From: Antricoccus suffuscus
GTDB taxonomy: Bacteria > Actinomycetota > Actinomycetes > Mycobacteriales > Antricoccaceae
Direction of reading: 5' to 3'
Assembly: GCF_003003235.1 (NCBI RefSeq)
Contig: NZ_PVUE01000020.1
Span: 31,052 to 95,051 of the forward strand
DNA: 64,000 nt
This document shows positions 54,272 through 62,901 of the stretch, piece by piece; the first letter of the stretch is position 1; each line of letters starts with the position of its first letter. Made by a program: the position numbers and the translations under genes. The notes under the pieces were generated by a model that saw nothing but the letters and a program-made list of their open reading frames with translations, did no database searches and was not told where the DNA came from.

Positions 54272-54293
54272 GCATCGATCGGACATAAGTGCC
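54272..54293. repeat. Intergenic repeat copy matching the site at 20983-21004
   Basis: This 22-base stretch matches 20983-21004 at 19 positions; the shared core is GCATCGATCG, then ACA and GTGCC. Both copies lie in short gaps between convergent genes. The surrounding 66 bases have no gene. Confidence 0.5.
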
Positions 54294-54312
54294 GCTTGTG
54301 CTCGCACGGGCG

Positions 54313-55467
54313 CTACTTCAAGAGGGCGCGGGCCATCACTACGCGTTGGATCTGGTTGGTGCCTTCGTAGATCTGGGTGATCTTCGCATCGCGCATCATC
54401 CGCTCCACCGGGAAGTCGCGGGTGTAGCCGGCGCCACCGAACAGTTGAACCGCATCGGTAGTCACCTCCATCGCGATGTCCGAGGCGTAGCACTTCGCCG
54501 CTGAGGCAAGGAATCCGGCGTTAGCGTCGCCACGCTCGGAGGCCGCGGCCGAGACGTAGCACATCTGCCGCGCCGTCTCGACCTTCATGCCCATATCGGC
54601 GATCATGAACTGCACACCTTGGAAGTCGGCGATCGCCTTGCGGAACTGCTTGCGCTCCTTGACGTAGGCAATCGCGGCCTCGAGGGCACCTTGCGCGATA
54701 CCAACGGCCTGGATGCCGATCGTGGGACGAGTGTGGTCGAGCGTCCGAAGAGCGGTCTTGAATCCGGTCCCCGGCTCGCCGATGATGCGGTCCTCGGGGA
54801 TCACGCAGTTGGTGAAGTGCAGCTCGCAGGTCGGCGAGCCCTTGATACCCATCTTGCGTTCCTTGTTGCCGACCTCGAAGCCCGGGTCGTCACGGTGTAC
54901 GACGAACGCCGAGATGCCATTGGCGCGCTTCTCCGGGTCGGTCACCGCCATCACGGTGTACCAGTCGGAGATCCCGGACTGGGTGATCCACGCCTTGGTG
55001 CCGTTGAGCACCCAGGTGTCACCGTCCTTGACGGCCTTCGTCCGCATGGCCGCGGCATCCGACCCCGCCTCGCGCTCGGACAGGCCGTAGCTGATCGACG
55101 ACTCGCCACGTCCGATGCTCGGCAGCACCTTCTGCTTGAGCTCTTCAGAGGCGGACAGGATGATCGGCATCGAGCCGAGCTTGTTGACCGCTGGCAGCAA
55201 CGACGATGAGGCGCAGACTCGCGCAACCTCTTCGATCACGATGCACGCGGCTATCGCGTCCCCGCCGGCACCGTCGTACTTCTCGTCGATGTGGACCGCA
55301 CTGAAGCCGGCTTTGACAAGCGCGTCGTGCGCTTCCTGGGGGTAGCGCTCGTTTTCGTCGACCTCCGCGGCGTACGGCGCGATCTTCTCGTCAGCCAGCC
55401 GCCGGACCGCCTGACGTAGCTCTTCGTGCTCGTTGGTGGTCGAGTACAGCTTGGTGTCGGTGCTCAT
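54313..55467 (-). CDS. Acyl-CoA dehydrogenase (FadE25-like)
   Basis: 384 residues, normal length. ISYGLSEREAGSDAAAMRTK is the ACADS signature 1 region, and QLFGGAGYTRDFPVERMMRD is signature 2. The catalytic-base position near YEGTNQIQRVVMARALLK is also typical of the short/branched-chain branch. FAD-dependent; oxidises acyl-CoA to enoyl-CoA. FadE25 lies beside purE/purK in M. tuberculosis (Rv3274c-Rv3276c), as here. Chain length is not resolved. Confidence 0.92.
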   Translation of the reverse strand: MSTDTKLYSTTNEHEELRQAVRRLADEKIAPYAAEVDENERYPQEAHDALVKAGFSAVHIDEKYDGAGGDAIAACIVIEEVARVCASSSLLPAVNKLGSMPIILSASEELKQKVLPSIGRGESSISYGLSEREAGSDAAAMRTKAVKDGDTWVLNGTKAWITQSGISDWYTVMAVTDPEKRANGISAFVVHRDDPGFEVGNKERKMGIKGSPTCELHFTNCVIPEDRIIGEPGTGFKTALRTLDHTRPTIGIQAVGIAQGALEAAIAYVKERKQFRKAIADFQGVQFMIADMGMKVETARQMCYVSAAASERGDANAGFLASAAKCYASDIAMEVTTDAVQLFGGAGYTRDFPVERMMRDAKITQIYEGTNQIQRVVMARALLK

Positions 55468-55573
55468 CTAACGGTCATTGCTCCTGTCGGGTACGACAAC
55501 GCGCGAGGGGGATCGGCGCGTCAAAGTCTTCTTCAGGATACCTTTGTTTGACGTCCTAGTAACTCGATTGTGG

Positions 55574-56077
55574 CTACCGCAACTCCGACTGCAGCGCCTC
55601 GTTCTTGGACCGCGCGGCATCTGCGAGGTCGGCCTGAAACGTCACCATTTTCGCCCGGATCGCCGGGTCGCTGGCGCCGAGGATTCGGACGGCCAGCAGA
55701 CCCGCATTGCGCGCACCGGCGATCGACACGGTCGCGACCGGTACGCCAGCGGGCATCTGCACAATCGACAGCAGAGAGTCCATCCCGTCGAGATACTTCA
55801 ACGGCACCGGTACGCCGATGACCGGTAACGGGCTTACCGAAGCGACCATGCCAGGCAGGTGGGCCGCTCCCCCAGCGCCCGCGATGATGACCGAGATCCC
55901 GCGGTCGGCCGCTTGTTCGCCGTACGCAATCATCTCCTTGGCCATGCGATGCGCTGATACAACTCTTGCCTCATAGGCGATCTCGAATTCATCGAGCGCT
56001 TCGGCGGCGAGCTTCATGACCGGCCAGTCTGAGTCGCTGCCCATGATGATGCCGACCTGCGGGGCTGATGCACTCAT
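55574..56077 (-). CDS. purE: N5-carboxyaminoimidazole ribonucleotide mutase
   Basis: 167 residues. The class I PurE motif is [39 protein letters not shown] and [16 protein letters not shown] follow. It moves the carboxyl group of N5-CAIR to form CAIR in purine synthesis. Its start overlaps the stop of purK as ATGA, so the pair is translated together. No lyase fusion is present. Confidence 0.96.
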   Translation of the reverse strand: MSASAPQVGIIMGSDSDWPVMKLAAEALDEFEIAYEARVVSAHRMAKEMIAYGEQAADRGISVIIAGAGGAAHLPGMVASVSPLPVIGVPVPLKYLDGMDSLLSIVQMPAGVPVATVSIAGARNAGLLAVRILGASDPAIRAKMVTFQADLADAARSKNEALQSELR

Positions 56078-57249
56078 ACGAAGGTTCCGTTCGTCAGGTA
56101 CGCCGCCGCGCCGGATGTACTGCGGCGTAAGGATTCGAGGTCACTGCCACACGCCGTGACGTGGCCGATCTTGCGGCCGGGCCGAACTTCCTTGCCATAC
56201 AAGTGAATCTTGACCTCCGGCCACTTTGCCATCAAGTGGTGCACGCGTTCGTCGATACCCGGACCTCCCGGTTCGCCGCCCAGCACGTTGGCCATGACGG
56301 TGTACGGCGCGCGCAGCGAGGTACGCCCCAGCGGGTAGTCGAGGACCGCGCGCAGGTGCTGTTCGAACTGGCTGGTTGTCGAGCCTTCGATCGTCCAGTG
56401 TCCCGAGTTGTGGGGGCGCATCGCGAGCTCGTTGACCTCGATCGCCGGTCGGCCGTCGGTGTCGATGGTCTCGAACAGCTCGACGGCCAGCACGCCGGTG
56501 ACGCCGAGCTTGTCGGCGATCTCGATGCCGAGAGTGGTGGCGCGGTCCGCGACCGCGTCGGAGAGCCCAGGCGCCGGCGCTATCACCTCCACGCAGATGC
56601 CGTCCCGCTGCACGGTCTCTACGACCGGCCACGCACTGACTTGGCCGAACTTAGAACGCGCGACGAGTACGGCGAGCTCGCGGGTGAGCTGCACCCTCTC
56701 CTCGGCGAGCAACTCGATGCCGCTCGCCGCGCACTGCTCGACGATCTCGGCGGCATCCGAAGCGCTATCGATCATCCAGACGCCTTTGCCGTCGTACCCA
56801 CCCTTCGCCGCCTTAAGCACGATTGGCCACGTGCCCTCAGCGAACTGCTCGATGTCGGCGACAGTGCCGACCCGGGCCCACCGCGGTACCGGCACCGACA
56901 GTTCGCTAAGGCGCCTACGCATCTGCAGCTTGTCCTGGGCGAAGGTCAGCGCGTCCGCACCGGGATGGACCTCGTGGCCCGCGGCGACGAGCTTGCGAAT
57001 GTGATCGCCTGGCACATGCTCATGATCGAAGGTGACGACGTCGCAGCTCTGCGCAAACCTGAGCAGGTCGTCGTAGTCCAGGTGGCTGCCGAGCTGTACA
57101 TCCGCGGCCACTAACGCCGCCGACTCGTCCGCGGTGACGCTGAGTACCTTGAGCGACTGGCCGAGAGCGATGGCAGCTTGATGAGTCATGCGGGCGAGTT
57201 GGCCGCCGCCAACCATGCCGACGATAGGAAGTCCGGTGCGTTGATCCAC
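56074..57249 (-). CDS. purK: 5-(carboxyamino)imidazole ribonucleotide synthase
   Basis: 391 residues from a GTG. The N-terminal [20 protein letters not shown] is the PurK domain, and the central part is an ATP-grasp fold ([20 protein letters not shown], ending [20 protein letters not shown]). It uses ATP and bicarbonate to make N5-CAIR for PurE. It overlaps purE as ATGA. The ~33 bases upstream separate it from the GGDEF-like hypothetical gene, so that gene may be co-transcribed ahead of it. Confidence 0.95.
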   Translation of the reverse strand: MDQRTGLPIVGMVGGGQLARMTHQAAIALGQSLKVLSVTADESAALVAADVQLGSHLDYDDLLRFAQSCDVVTFDHEHVPGDHIRKLVAAGHEVHPGADALTFAQDKLQMRRRLSELSVPVPRWARVGTVADIEQFAEGTWPIVLKAAKGGYDGKGVWMIDSASDAAEIVEQCAASGIELLAEERVQLTRELAVLVARSKFGQVSAWPVVETVQRDGICVEVIAPAPGLSDAVADRATTLGIEIADKLGVTGVLAVELFETIDTDGRPAIEVNELAMRPHNSGHWTIEGSTTSQFEQHLRAVLDYPLGRTSLRAPYTVMANVLGGEPGGPGIDERVHHLMAKWPEVKIHLYGKEVRPGRKIGHVTACGSDLESLRRSTSGAAAYLTNGTFV

Positions 57250-57282
57250 GATCGACAGGCTACCGGGTCTGCGATGAGCGAG

Positions 57283-58248
57283 TTAACGCTTGAGCTCACC
57301 GAGCAGCTGGACGGCATGGCGCAACGAGGTCGGCAGGCCCTCGAGCCATACGCCAACCGGCGGCAGGTACGGCGCGGAGTGGCTGAGCCGTTCGCGTTCC
57401 AAGAGTTCACGCAGCGCGGTCACCCGGGCGGACAACCCCCGGTCGCGAGCGGCGATGACCGCGGCCGTTGAAGGGCCAAGCGTGGCGAGCGTCTCGCCAC
57501 TGGAAAAGACGGAGTGCAGAACCCCGGACAGAGTCACCATGTGTCGGGAACGGTCGATCGTCTCGAATGGGGACGATCCGGCGGGGTCAAACCGCTCGGC
57601 GCGGTCCGAAGCATGCAACAGAGACACCACAACGATGGCGTGCGTGTGGCATACAGACTCGCCCTTGGACTCGGCGGCACGGTAGATCTCACCGAGTCGC
57701 ACCGGAAGATAGTTGGGACGCGCGAGTTGCGTGAGCGGGTCCGACGCCTCTGCGCCGGCGCCGGCAATGCTGATCCGTTCGGCCCATCCGGTCGCGGCCA
57801 CCTGCACGATCGTGGTGGCGTCAACCATGCCGAGGCGCGCGCTGTGCGCGTCGCTAGCGAGGATCTCGCGCGCAAGTGAGGCAAACTCGGTGGCGTCGCA
57901 CAACGTTTCTTGCATCGGTACGCCCGCATCTGACCGTGCCATGCCAAGTCGGTGAAAGCCAGGCAGCACAGACTGACCCGCGACGAAGGCTTCGGTGATT
58001 GCGTCGATCGCCGGCACCCACCAGTCGGCGGGGAAGCTCCATCCGGAGTCCAAGGTTGCGCGCCGCCACCGGGCGCGGACCTCGACTGCGGTCAGCGATG
58101 TGGCCTCACGTGCCCCGGCGCGGCGGGGACGGCGGGGACGAAATGGGAGGACCGGGGTCGAGGAGTCGCTCTCGCCCTCGACCGCTGCATTACTGTCGCG
58201 CCTACGCATCTCACCTATGCTCACTTGTTCGTCCGCCACGTCCGTCAA
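57283..58248 (-). CDS. Hypothetical protein, C-terminal half resembles a degenerate GGDEF domain
   Basis: Up to 321 residues; the outermost start is a TTG at 58248, and GTG (58239, 58224) and ATG (58209) codons downstream are equally plausible. The N-terminal ~55 residues are basic and disordered-looking. The middle (WVPAIDAITEAFVAGQSVLP) is helical. From about residue 185 the order DPLTQLARPNYLPVRLGEIY, then VTLSGVLHSVFSSGETLATL and GPSTAAVIAARDRGL follows the pattern of a GGDEF domain. However, the GGDEF signature itself is gone. It is soluble, lies ahead of purK on the same strand and is divergent from the sigma-factor gene. Catalysis is not expected. Confidence 0.5.
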   Translation of the reverse strand: MTDVADEQVSIGEMRRRDSNAAVEGESDSSTPVLPFRPRRPRRAGAREATSLTAVEVRARWRRATLDSGWSFPADWWVPAIDAITEAFVAGQSVLPGFHRLGMARSDAGVPMQETLCDATEFASLAREILASDAHSARLGMVDATTIVQVAATGWAERISIAGAGAEASDPLTQLARPNYLPVRLGEIYRAAESKGESVCHTHAIVVVSLLHASDRAERFDPAGSSPFETIDRSRHMVTLSGVLHSVFSSGETLATLGPSTAAVIAARDRGLSARVTALRELLERERLSHSAPYLPPVGVWLEGLPTSLRHAVQLLGELKR

Positions 58249-58505
58249 CGTACGCCGAGATTCGATGTCTTGTCATAGAAACGTCATCTGCGCCGTACAT
58301 GAACTTGACGACCATGTCGGTAATTCATGACGCGGAACTTGCCATCTGTGCGTGTGTTCGCTCATGATTGCCGCATGGTGTGTGGCGGACTCATATTCTG
58401 GTATTCACCTGTAGAAACGCGCGTCATACTTCACGGTGCGCAACGTCAATTTGGTAGGAAACAAACCCGCTGGTAGACACCGGCATGTCGAGTTTTGGTA
58501 GGTAG

Positions 58506-60803
58506 ATGACGATCGCATCGCGTTCGGCGGCCAATGAGGTTGGCGACGCCGAACTGATCACCGCGGTGCGCGGTGGTGACCGCGACGCATTCGCAGTGCT
58601 TTACGAGCGCCATCGCGTCTCGGCGTACCACTTGGCCCGCCAGCTTGTAACCACAGCGACCGAGGCCGACGATGTCGTTTCGGAATCCTTCGCGAAGCTC
58701 TACGACACGCTACTGGACGGTCGCGGTCCCGATACCGCGTTCCGCGCGTACCTGCTGACGACGGTGCGCAACACGTTCTACGACGCGATCCGGCGCGACA
58801 AGAAGATCAAATTCACCGATGACATGGAGCGGCACGACGAGGGCCAGCCCTTCGTCGATACCGCTGTTGAATCGCTCGAATCGTCCCTTGCCGCCCAGGC
58901 GTTTGCGCGGCTCCCGGAACGCTGGCAGACGGTGCTGTGGCACACCGAGATCGAGGGCGAGAGCCCCGCACAAGTCGCGCCGATCATGGGGATGACGGCG
59001 AACGGCGTCGCCGCACTCGCTTACCGCGCTCGCGAAGGACTGCGTCAGGCGTATCTGCAGCAACACATCAGCGACACCGCCGATCCGGCGTGTGAGATCA
59101 CCACGGGACGACTCGGCGCGTGGGCGCGCAATGGACTGTCCAAGCGCGAGCTTGCCCAGGTCGAGGACCACCTCAAGACGTGCGATAAGTGCGCCGCCCT
59201 TGCCGCTGAGCTCGCCGACCTCAACTCCGGGCTGCGCGGCATCGTCGCAGTGCTCGCGATCGGCGGGGTCGGCCTGACTGCGGCGTACCTCGCCGGCGGA
59301 GCCGCGGCCAAGGTCGGCGTACTCACCTGGGCAGGCACGGCCGGAGGTACGGCGCTCGCCGGTGGCAGTGCGGTAGCTGGTTCGACTGCGACAGGCAGCG
59401 CACTGATCGGCTTCGCGCACGTCAATGCTTTGATCGGCGGCGTCGGCGCTACCGCCGGCGCAGGGGCAGTCGGTGCGGGGGTAGCTGGCGCCGGCGCGGC
59501 GGTCGCTGGTGGATCGGCGGCCGGTGGCGGCGCTTCCTCTGCGGGTGGCTTTGCGCAATTTCTCACTTACGTCAATCCGGCGTCCAATCTCCCGGGATTC
59601 GCGGCCGCCGCAGCTGGGGTCGTCGTGGTCGCGGCCGCTGTCGCCGTCACCGTCGTCGCCACGAGCGGCAACTCACCGGCACCGGTCGCCGAAACACCCG
59701 CCGCGCCTGCTACCTCGGCCGTCGCGCCACCAACGACCGCTCAGCCACCGGCACCTGCACCTGCCGTTGTGCCGCCGCCTGTCGCGCCGCCTCCAGCTGC
59801 TCCGCCGCCCACGGTCGCAACTGTCCCAGCAACGACCCCTCCGCCTCCCCCTGCGCCCGCGTCTCCGACGTCGATTGCCACGCCGCCACCGGCTCCAATC
59901 ACTTCGTCGCCGGCACCCATCACGCCAACGCCGCCATCGGTCACGCCGGTTCCGCCAGTCACCCCACCGACAACCACCGAACCACCACTGACTGACACGC
60001 CGGACCCTCCGGTCGTACCGGAATCGAGCCTCTCAGTTGATAGTGAGTCTGTCCTCCCATACCCACTCGGCCCGCACGCTCACTTCACCCTGAAAAACAC
60101 GACCGACCAAGACCTTACGGACGTGACGGTCGCTGTCGACCCAGGGCCGGGCTACAGCAATTGGATGTGTTTTGTCACCTTTGGTATCTGGGACCAGACG
60201 CCCACGGCGGCAGGTGACAACGTGGCGGACTGTAGCGGCGCCCAGTTGGTCGCGGTGCCCGGTGCGCTTAATGCTGGTGACGAACTTCGGCTGCATATCG
60301 ACTTTTACCTCAAGGACGACCCCGCGGCCGAGCCGCCGGCGGAATTGACCGTGACGTTCACGAGCGTCAACGACAAGGACATAGACGAGAAACCCCTCGT
60401 CGTACCCATCGAGATCCGGCAGCCCGATACGGGCGCCAATCCACCAGCCGTAGCCGCCGCTGCATCGCCCATGCCAAACGCGGAGACGACTGCCGCACCG
60501 CCAATCGTGCCGCAGGCTTCCGCGCTCACACCGACCTCGAACACCACTTCGCCGACCTCGGACGCTGCGCTACCGCCGGTTGGCGAGACATCGGCGCCAG
60601 CGCCTTCCGCGGCCGCGACAGATTCAACTACGCCGCCGGCCGATGCGCCGGTCGCGCCGGAGTCGACCACACCGCCCGTCTCCGATACGCCGCCCGCGGC
60701 ACAAGCGGACTCGCCGCCGGCGACGCCATCAGCGCCGGCATCACAGGGCGCACCAACGGACGCAGGCAGTGCGACGACGACGGATTCTCCCGCAGCCGGC
60801 TGA
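58506..60803 (+). CDS. ECF sigma factor fused to zinc anti-sigma motif, hydrophobic segments and exported C-terminal domain
   Basis: 765 residues. Residues 15-100 are sigma region 2 (DRDAFAVLYERHRVSAYHLA, then ADDVVSESFAKLYDTL). Residues 125-185 are region 4 (LPERWQTVLWHTEIEGESPA, with the helix-turn-helix MGMTANGVAALAYRAREGL). Residues 196-229 hold an anti-sigma zinc motif: Cys196, then His222-x3-Cys226-x2-Cys229. Hydrophobic stretches follow at 245-268 and 365-387, separated by a Gly/Ala-rich region. After ~120 residues rich in Pro and Thr comes a beta-rich domain (about 505-640, PYPLGPHAHFTLKNTTDQDL) with Cys555 and Cys576, then a second Pro/Thr tail. The design suggests a membrane-held sigma factor with an exposed sensor. 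Confidence 0.85.
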   Translation: MTIASRSAANEVGDAELITAVRGGDRDAFAVLYERHRVSAYHLARQLVTTATEADDVVSESFAKLYDTLLDGRGPDTAFRAYLLTTVRNTFYDAIRRDKKIKFTDDMERHDEGQPFVDTAVESLESSLAAQAFARLPERWQTVLWHTEIEGESPAQVAPIMGMTANGVAALAYRAREGLRQAYLQQHISDTADPACEITTGRLGAWARNGLSKRELAQVEDHLKTCDKCAALAAELADLNSGLRGIVAVLAIGGVGLTAAYLAGGAAAKVGVLTWAGTAGGTALAGGSAVAGSTATGSALIGFAHVNALIGGVGATAGAGAVGAGVAGAGAAVAGGSAAGGGASSAGGFAQFLTYVNPASNLPGFAAAAAGVVVVAAAVAVTVVATSGNSPAPVAETPAAPATSAVAPPTTAQPPAPAPAVVPPPVAPPPAAPPPTVATVPATTPPPPPAPASPTSIATPPPAPITSSPAPITPTPPSVTPVPPVTPPTTTEPPLTDTPDPPVVPESSLSVDSESVLPYPLGPHAHFTLKNTTDQDLTDVTVAVDPGPGYSNWMCFVTFGIWDQTPTAAGDNVADCSGAQLVAVPGALNAGDELRLHIDFYLKDDPAAEPPAELTVTFTSVNDKDIDEKPLVVPIEIRQPDTGANPPAVAAAASPMPNAETTAAPPIVPQASALTPTSNTTSPTSDAALPPVGETSAPAPSAAATDSTTPPADAPVAPESTTPPVSDTPPAAQADSPPATPSAPASQGAPTDAGSATTTDSPAAG

Positions 60804-60912
60804 GTCGACTGGCTCTCATTTATATGGGACGATCGGGACCGGTAGTCCGGTACGGATCTTCCCATTAGTGGCGGACAAATCCATTCGGCGTCCAGGGAGT
60901 GCGGCCACAAAT

Positions 60913-61143
60913 ATGGAAATAAGCGGCATTCTATTGATCGTCGTGCCACTCTTGTTCATTTGCGCGGTACTCGCGATGTGGCGCTGGAAGAAATCCAGGC
61001 TCTCGCGCGCAGTGGGTCAGTACGGCGGAGTCATGAACAAGTTGACTGGCACGGGGACGGCACCGCCGAATAGCAAGTTTGAGCCCAACGAACAAAGTCA
61101 GTCACAACCATCACACCAAAAATACCCACACGATCGGCTTTAG
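60913..61143 (+). CDS. Small single-pass membrane protein (76 aa)
   Basis: 76 residues from the ATG at 60913. It begins MEISGILLIVVPLLFICAVL, a single transmembrane helix, followed by a basic WRWKKSRLSRAV and a hydrophilic Gln/Asn/Ser-rich tail. The frame upstream of the ATG overlaps the sigma-factor gene and is Arg-rich, so it is not used. It lies 110 bases after the sigma factor on the same strand and overlaps the lipoprotein gene tail-to-tail by 4 bases. I recognise no family. Position suggests it could be in the same unit as the sigma factor. Confidence 0.55.
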   Translation: MEISGILLIVVPLLFICAVLAMWRWKKSRLSRAVGQYGGVMNKLTGTGTAPPNSKFEPNEQSQSQPSHQKYPHDRL

Positions 61144-61898
61144 ATCGAATCAGGGTGGAGTTTGTGGCAGACGCCGCGCATACGTTCGGCGTACGGGATG
61201 AGATCCTGGGTGGCGGCAGCGTCATCGCCGGATTTGTAACTCGCTAATTGCGGCACGACGCCGTACATGGCTGCGTAGAAGGCATTCGCGAGCCCGGGCA
61301 TCATTTGATCGTATTCGCCAATGTGGTTGACACCAGACTTGACATATTCGGTGACTACGACCGTCAAATTGATATAGCAGTCAACGTATGGATCTGCGCT
61401 GGAATATCCCGGATTAGCGGTGAGGGCCTCTTTCTTATCCGTATAGATAGTGCCGCCGACCGTGCTACTAATCGAATCCAAAGCCGCAGGATCGGCGAAC
61501 ATGAGCCAGTTCTCGCCGACTAAGAACCCACGACCGTCACCGGTGCCGATCTCGATGGTCTCCAAGTAATAATGCAATCCACGAACGTCGAGAAACGACA
61601 TGATCTGGAACTGCGCAAGGTCGGGGCCGCACACCACATTGCCAACCTGGACCGGACTCTGCAACAAATCGGCCGGTCCGGTTTGCGGCGTACACGGAGT
61701 TGCCGAGCCGGCAAGTTGGGCGACCAGAGCCGACGCCTGTACGCCGACCTCCCCCAATTGGTAGTCCTGCTCCAAGGGCGCGGTTGGGTAGTCAGATTTG
61801 ACGGGCGCGTCTTCCGGCGCGGACGTGCAACCGGCGGCCAGCGTGCTTGATACGAGCAACACACTAACAATCCCGAGCCATTGTCCAAGTCGCATCAT
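61140..61898 (-). CDS. Putative lipoprotein, unknown family
   Basis: 252 residues. A signal peptide (GIVSVLLVSSTLAAGC) ends in a lipobox, so the protein should be anchored to the outer face of the membrane. The mature part is acidic with several cysteines (CTPQTG, VCGPDL, DCYINL, GVCHKL) that may form disulfides. A LysM or catalytic motif is not visible. SYKSGDDAAATQDLIPYAER near the end is helical. It converges on the small membrane protein gene and may belong to the sensing module of the neighbouring sigma factor. No family recognised. Confidence 0.65.
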   Translation of the reverse strand: MMRLGQWLGIVSVLLVSSTLAAGCTSAPEDAPVKSDYPTAPLEQDYQLGEVGVQASALVAQLAGSATPCTPQTGPADLLQSPVQVGNVVCGPDLAQFQIMSFLDVRGLHYYLETIEIGTGDGRGFLVGENWLMFADPAALDSISSTVGGTIYTDKKEALTANPGYSSADPYVDCYINLTVVVTEYVKSGVNHIGEYDQMMPGLANAFYAAMYGVVPQLASYKSGDDAAATQDLIPYAERMRGVCHKLHPDSI

Positions 61899-61957
61899 GC
61901 CGCGATCGTCTCATATTCCCAGGCCACAGCGGTGATGGCGGCGTTCGAGACGATCGT

Positions 61958-62890
61958 CTAACGCGGCGCGTCCCATTCGTCGTACGACGTCCACGCCCGC
62001 AACGTACGGCGCGACTCGAACCGGCGCTCTTCACCGGAGACCGGATCTACGAATTCCAGCGACTTGGCAAGCAACTGCAACGGACGACTGAAATCGCCCA
62101 GCGATTTGTCGGTGACGACTGGGTAGAGCTCGTCGCCGAGGATTGGTACGCCGAGACCGCTCATGTGCGTGCGCAACTGATGAGTGCGTCCGCTCGCCGG
62201 CAGCAGCCGATAACGGCCGAGCCCGTCTCGGTGCTCAATCAAGTCAATTTCGGTAAGGCTGTTCGGCGGACCGTTACTCGGTTTGATCGCGACAACGCCC
62301 ACCTCTTTAATGATGCGAGTGCGGACCGTACGCGGAAAGGTCAGCTGCGGATCGTACGGCGCAATCGCTTCGTATTCCTTACGGATGCGCTGCCGCATAA
62401 AGAGAGTCTGGTACGCACCACGCCTCTCGGGGCGTATCACCATCAGCACCAGGCCGGCGGTGACTCGGTCAAGCCGGTGTGCAGGACTGAGCTCCGGCAG
62501 GTCGAGGTCGCGACGCAGGCGCACCAACGCGCTCTGTAAGACGTGTCGTCCTCGTGGAATCGTCGCGAGGAAATGCGGCTTGTCAACGACCAGAATATCG
62601 TCGTCGCGATGCACGATCTCGACCTCGAACGGAACCGCCACCTCATCTGGGAGGTCGCGGTGAAACCAGATCCGCGAACCTGCGACGTACGGCGCATGTA
62701 GCCCGAGCGGGCCTTCCCGGGTGACAATTTCCCCGCCCGCAAGCATTTCTGCGATACGTGCCGGGTCTTCCCAGGGAAGACGCTCGATAAGGTGCTGGCG
62801 AAGCGACGGCCATTCCCCCTCCGGCAACCGAAGACACGCCGGCTCGAGGCCGTTCCGCCGTGGCAGCGGAGAGGGAAGGCTACGTCGCAT
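61958..62890 (-). CDS. RluA-family pseudouridine synthase
   Basis: 310 residues. The catalytic aspartate is in SPAHRLDRVTAGLVLMVI. ILVVDKPHFLATIPRGRHVL and GRTHQLRTHMSGLGVPILGD are the other RluA signatures. The N-terminal ~60 residues contain helices but no clear S4 motif. It isomerises uridine to pseudouridine in rRNA or tRNA; the target site cannot be assigned. It lies 11 bases after the SDR stop on the same strand and is likely co-transcribed with it. Confidence 0.9.
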   Translation of the reverse strand: MRRSLPSPLPRRNGLEPACLRLPEGEWPSLRQHLIERLPWEDPARIAEMLAGGEIVTREGPLGLHAPYVAGSRIWFHRDLPDEVAVPFEVEIVHRDDDILVVDKPHFLATIPRGRHVLQSALVRLRRDLDLPELSPAHRLDRVTAGLVLMVIRPERRGAYQTLFMRQRIRKEYEAIAPYDPQLTFPRTVRTRIIKEVGVVAIKPSNGPPNSLTEIDLIEHRDGLGRYRLLPASGRTHQLRTHMSGLGVPILGDELYPVVTDKSLGDFSRPLQLLAKSLEFVDPVSGEERRFESRRTLRAWTSYDEWDAPR

Positions 62891-62901
62891 TCGCGGTGTT
62901 C

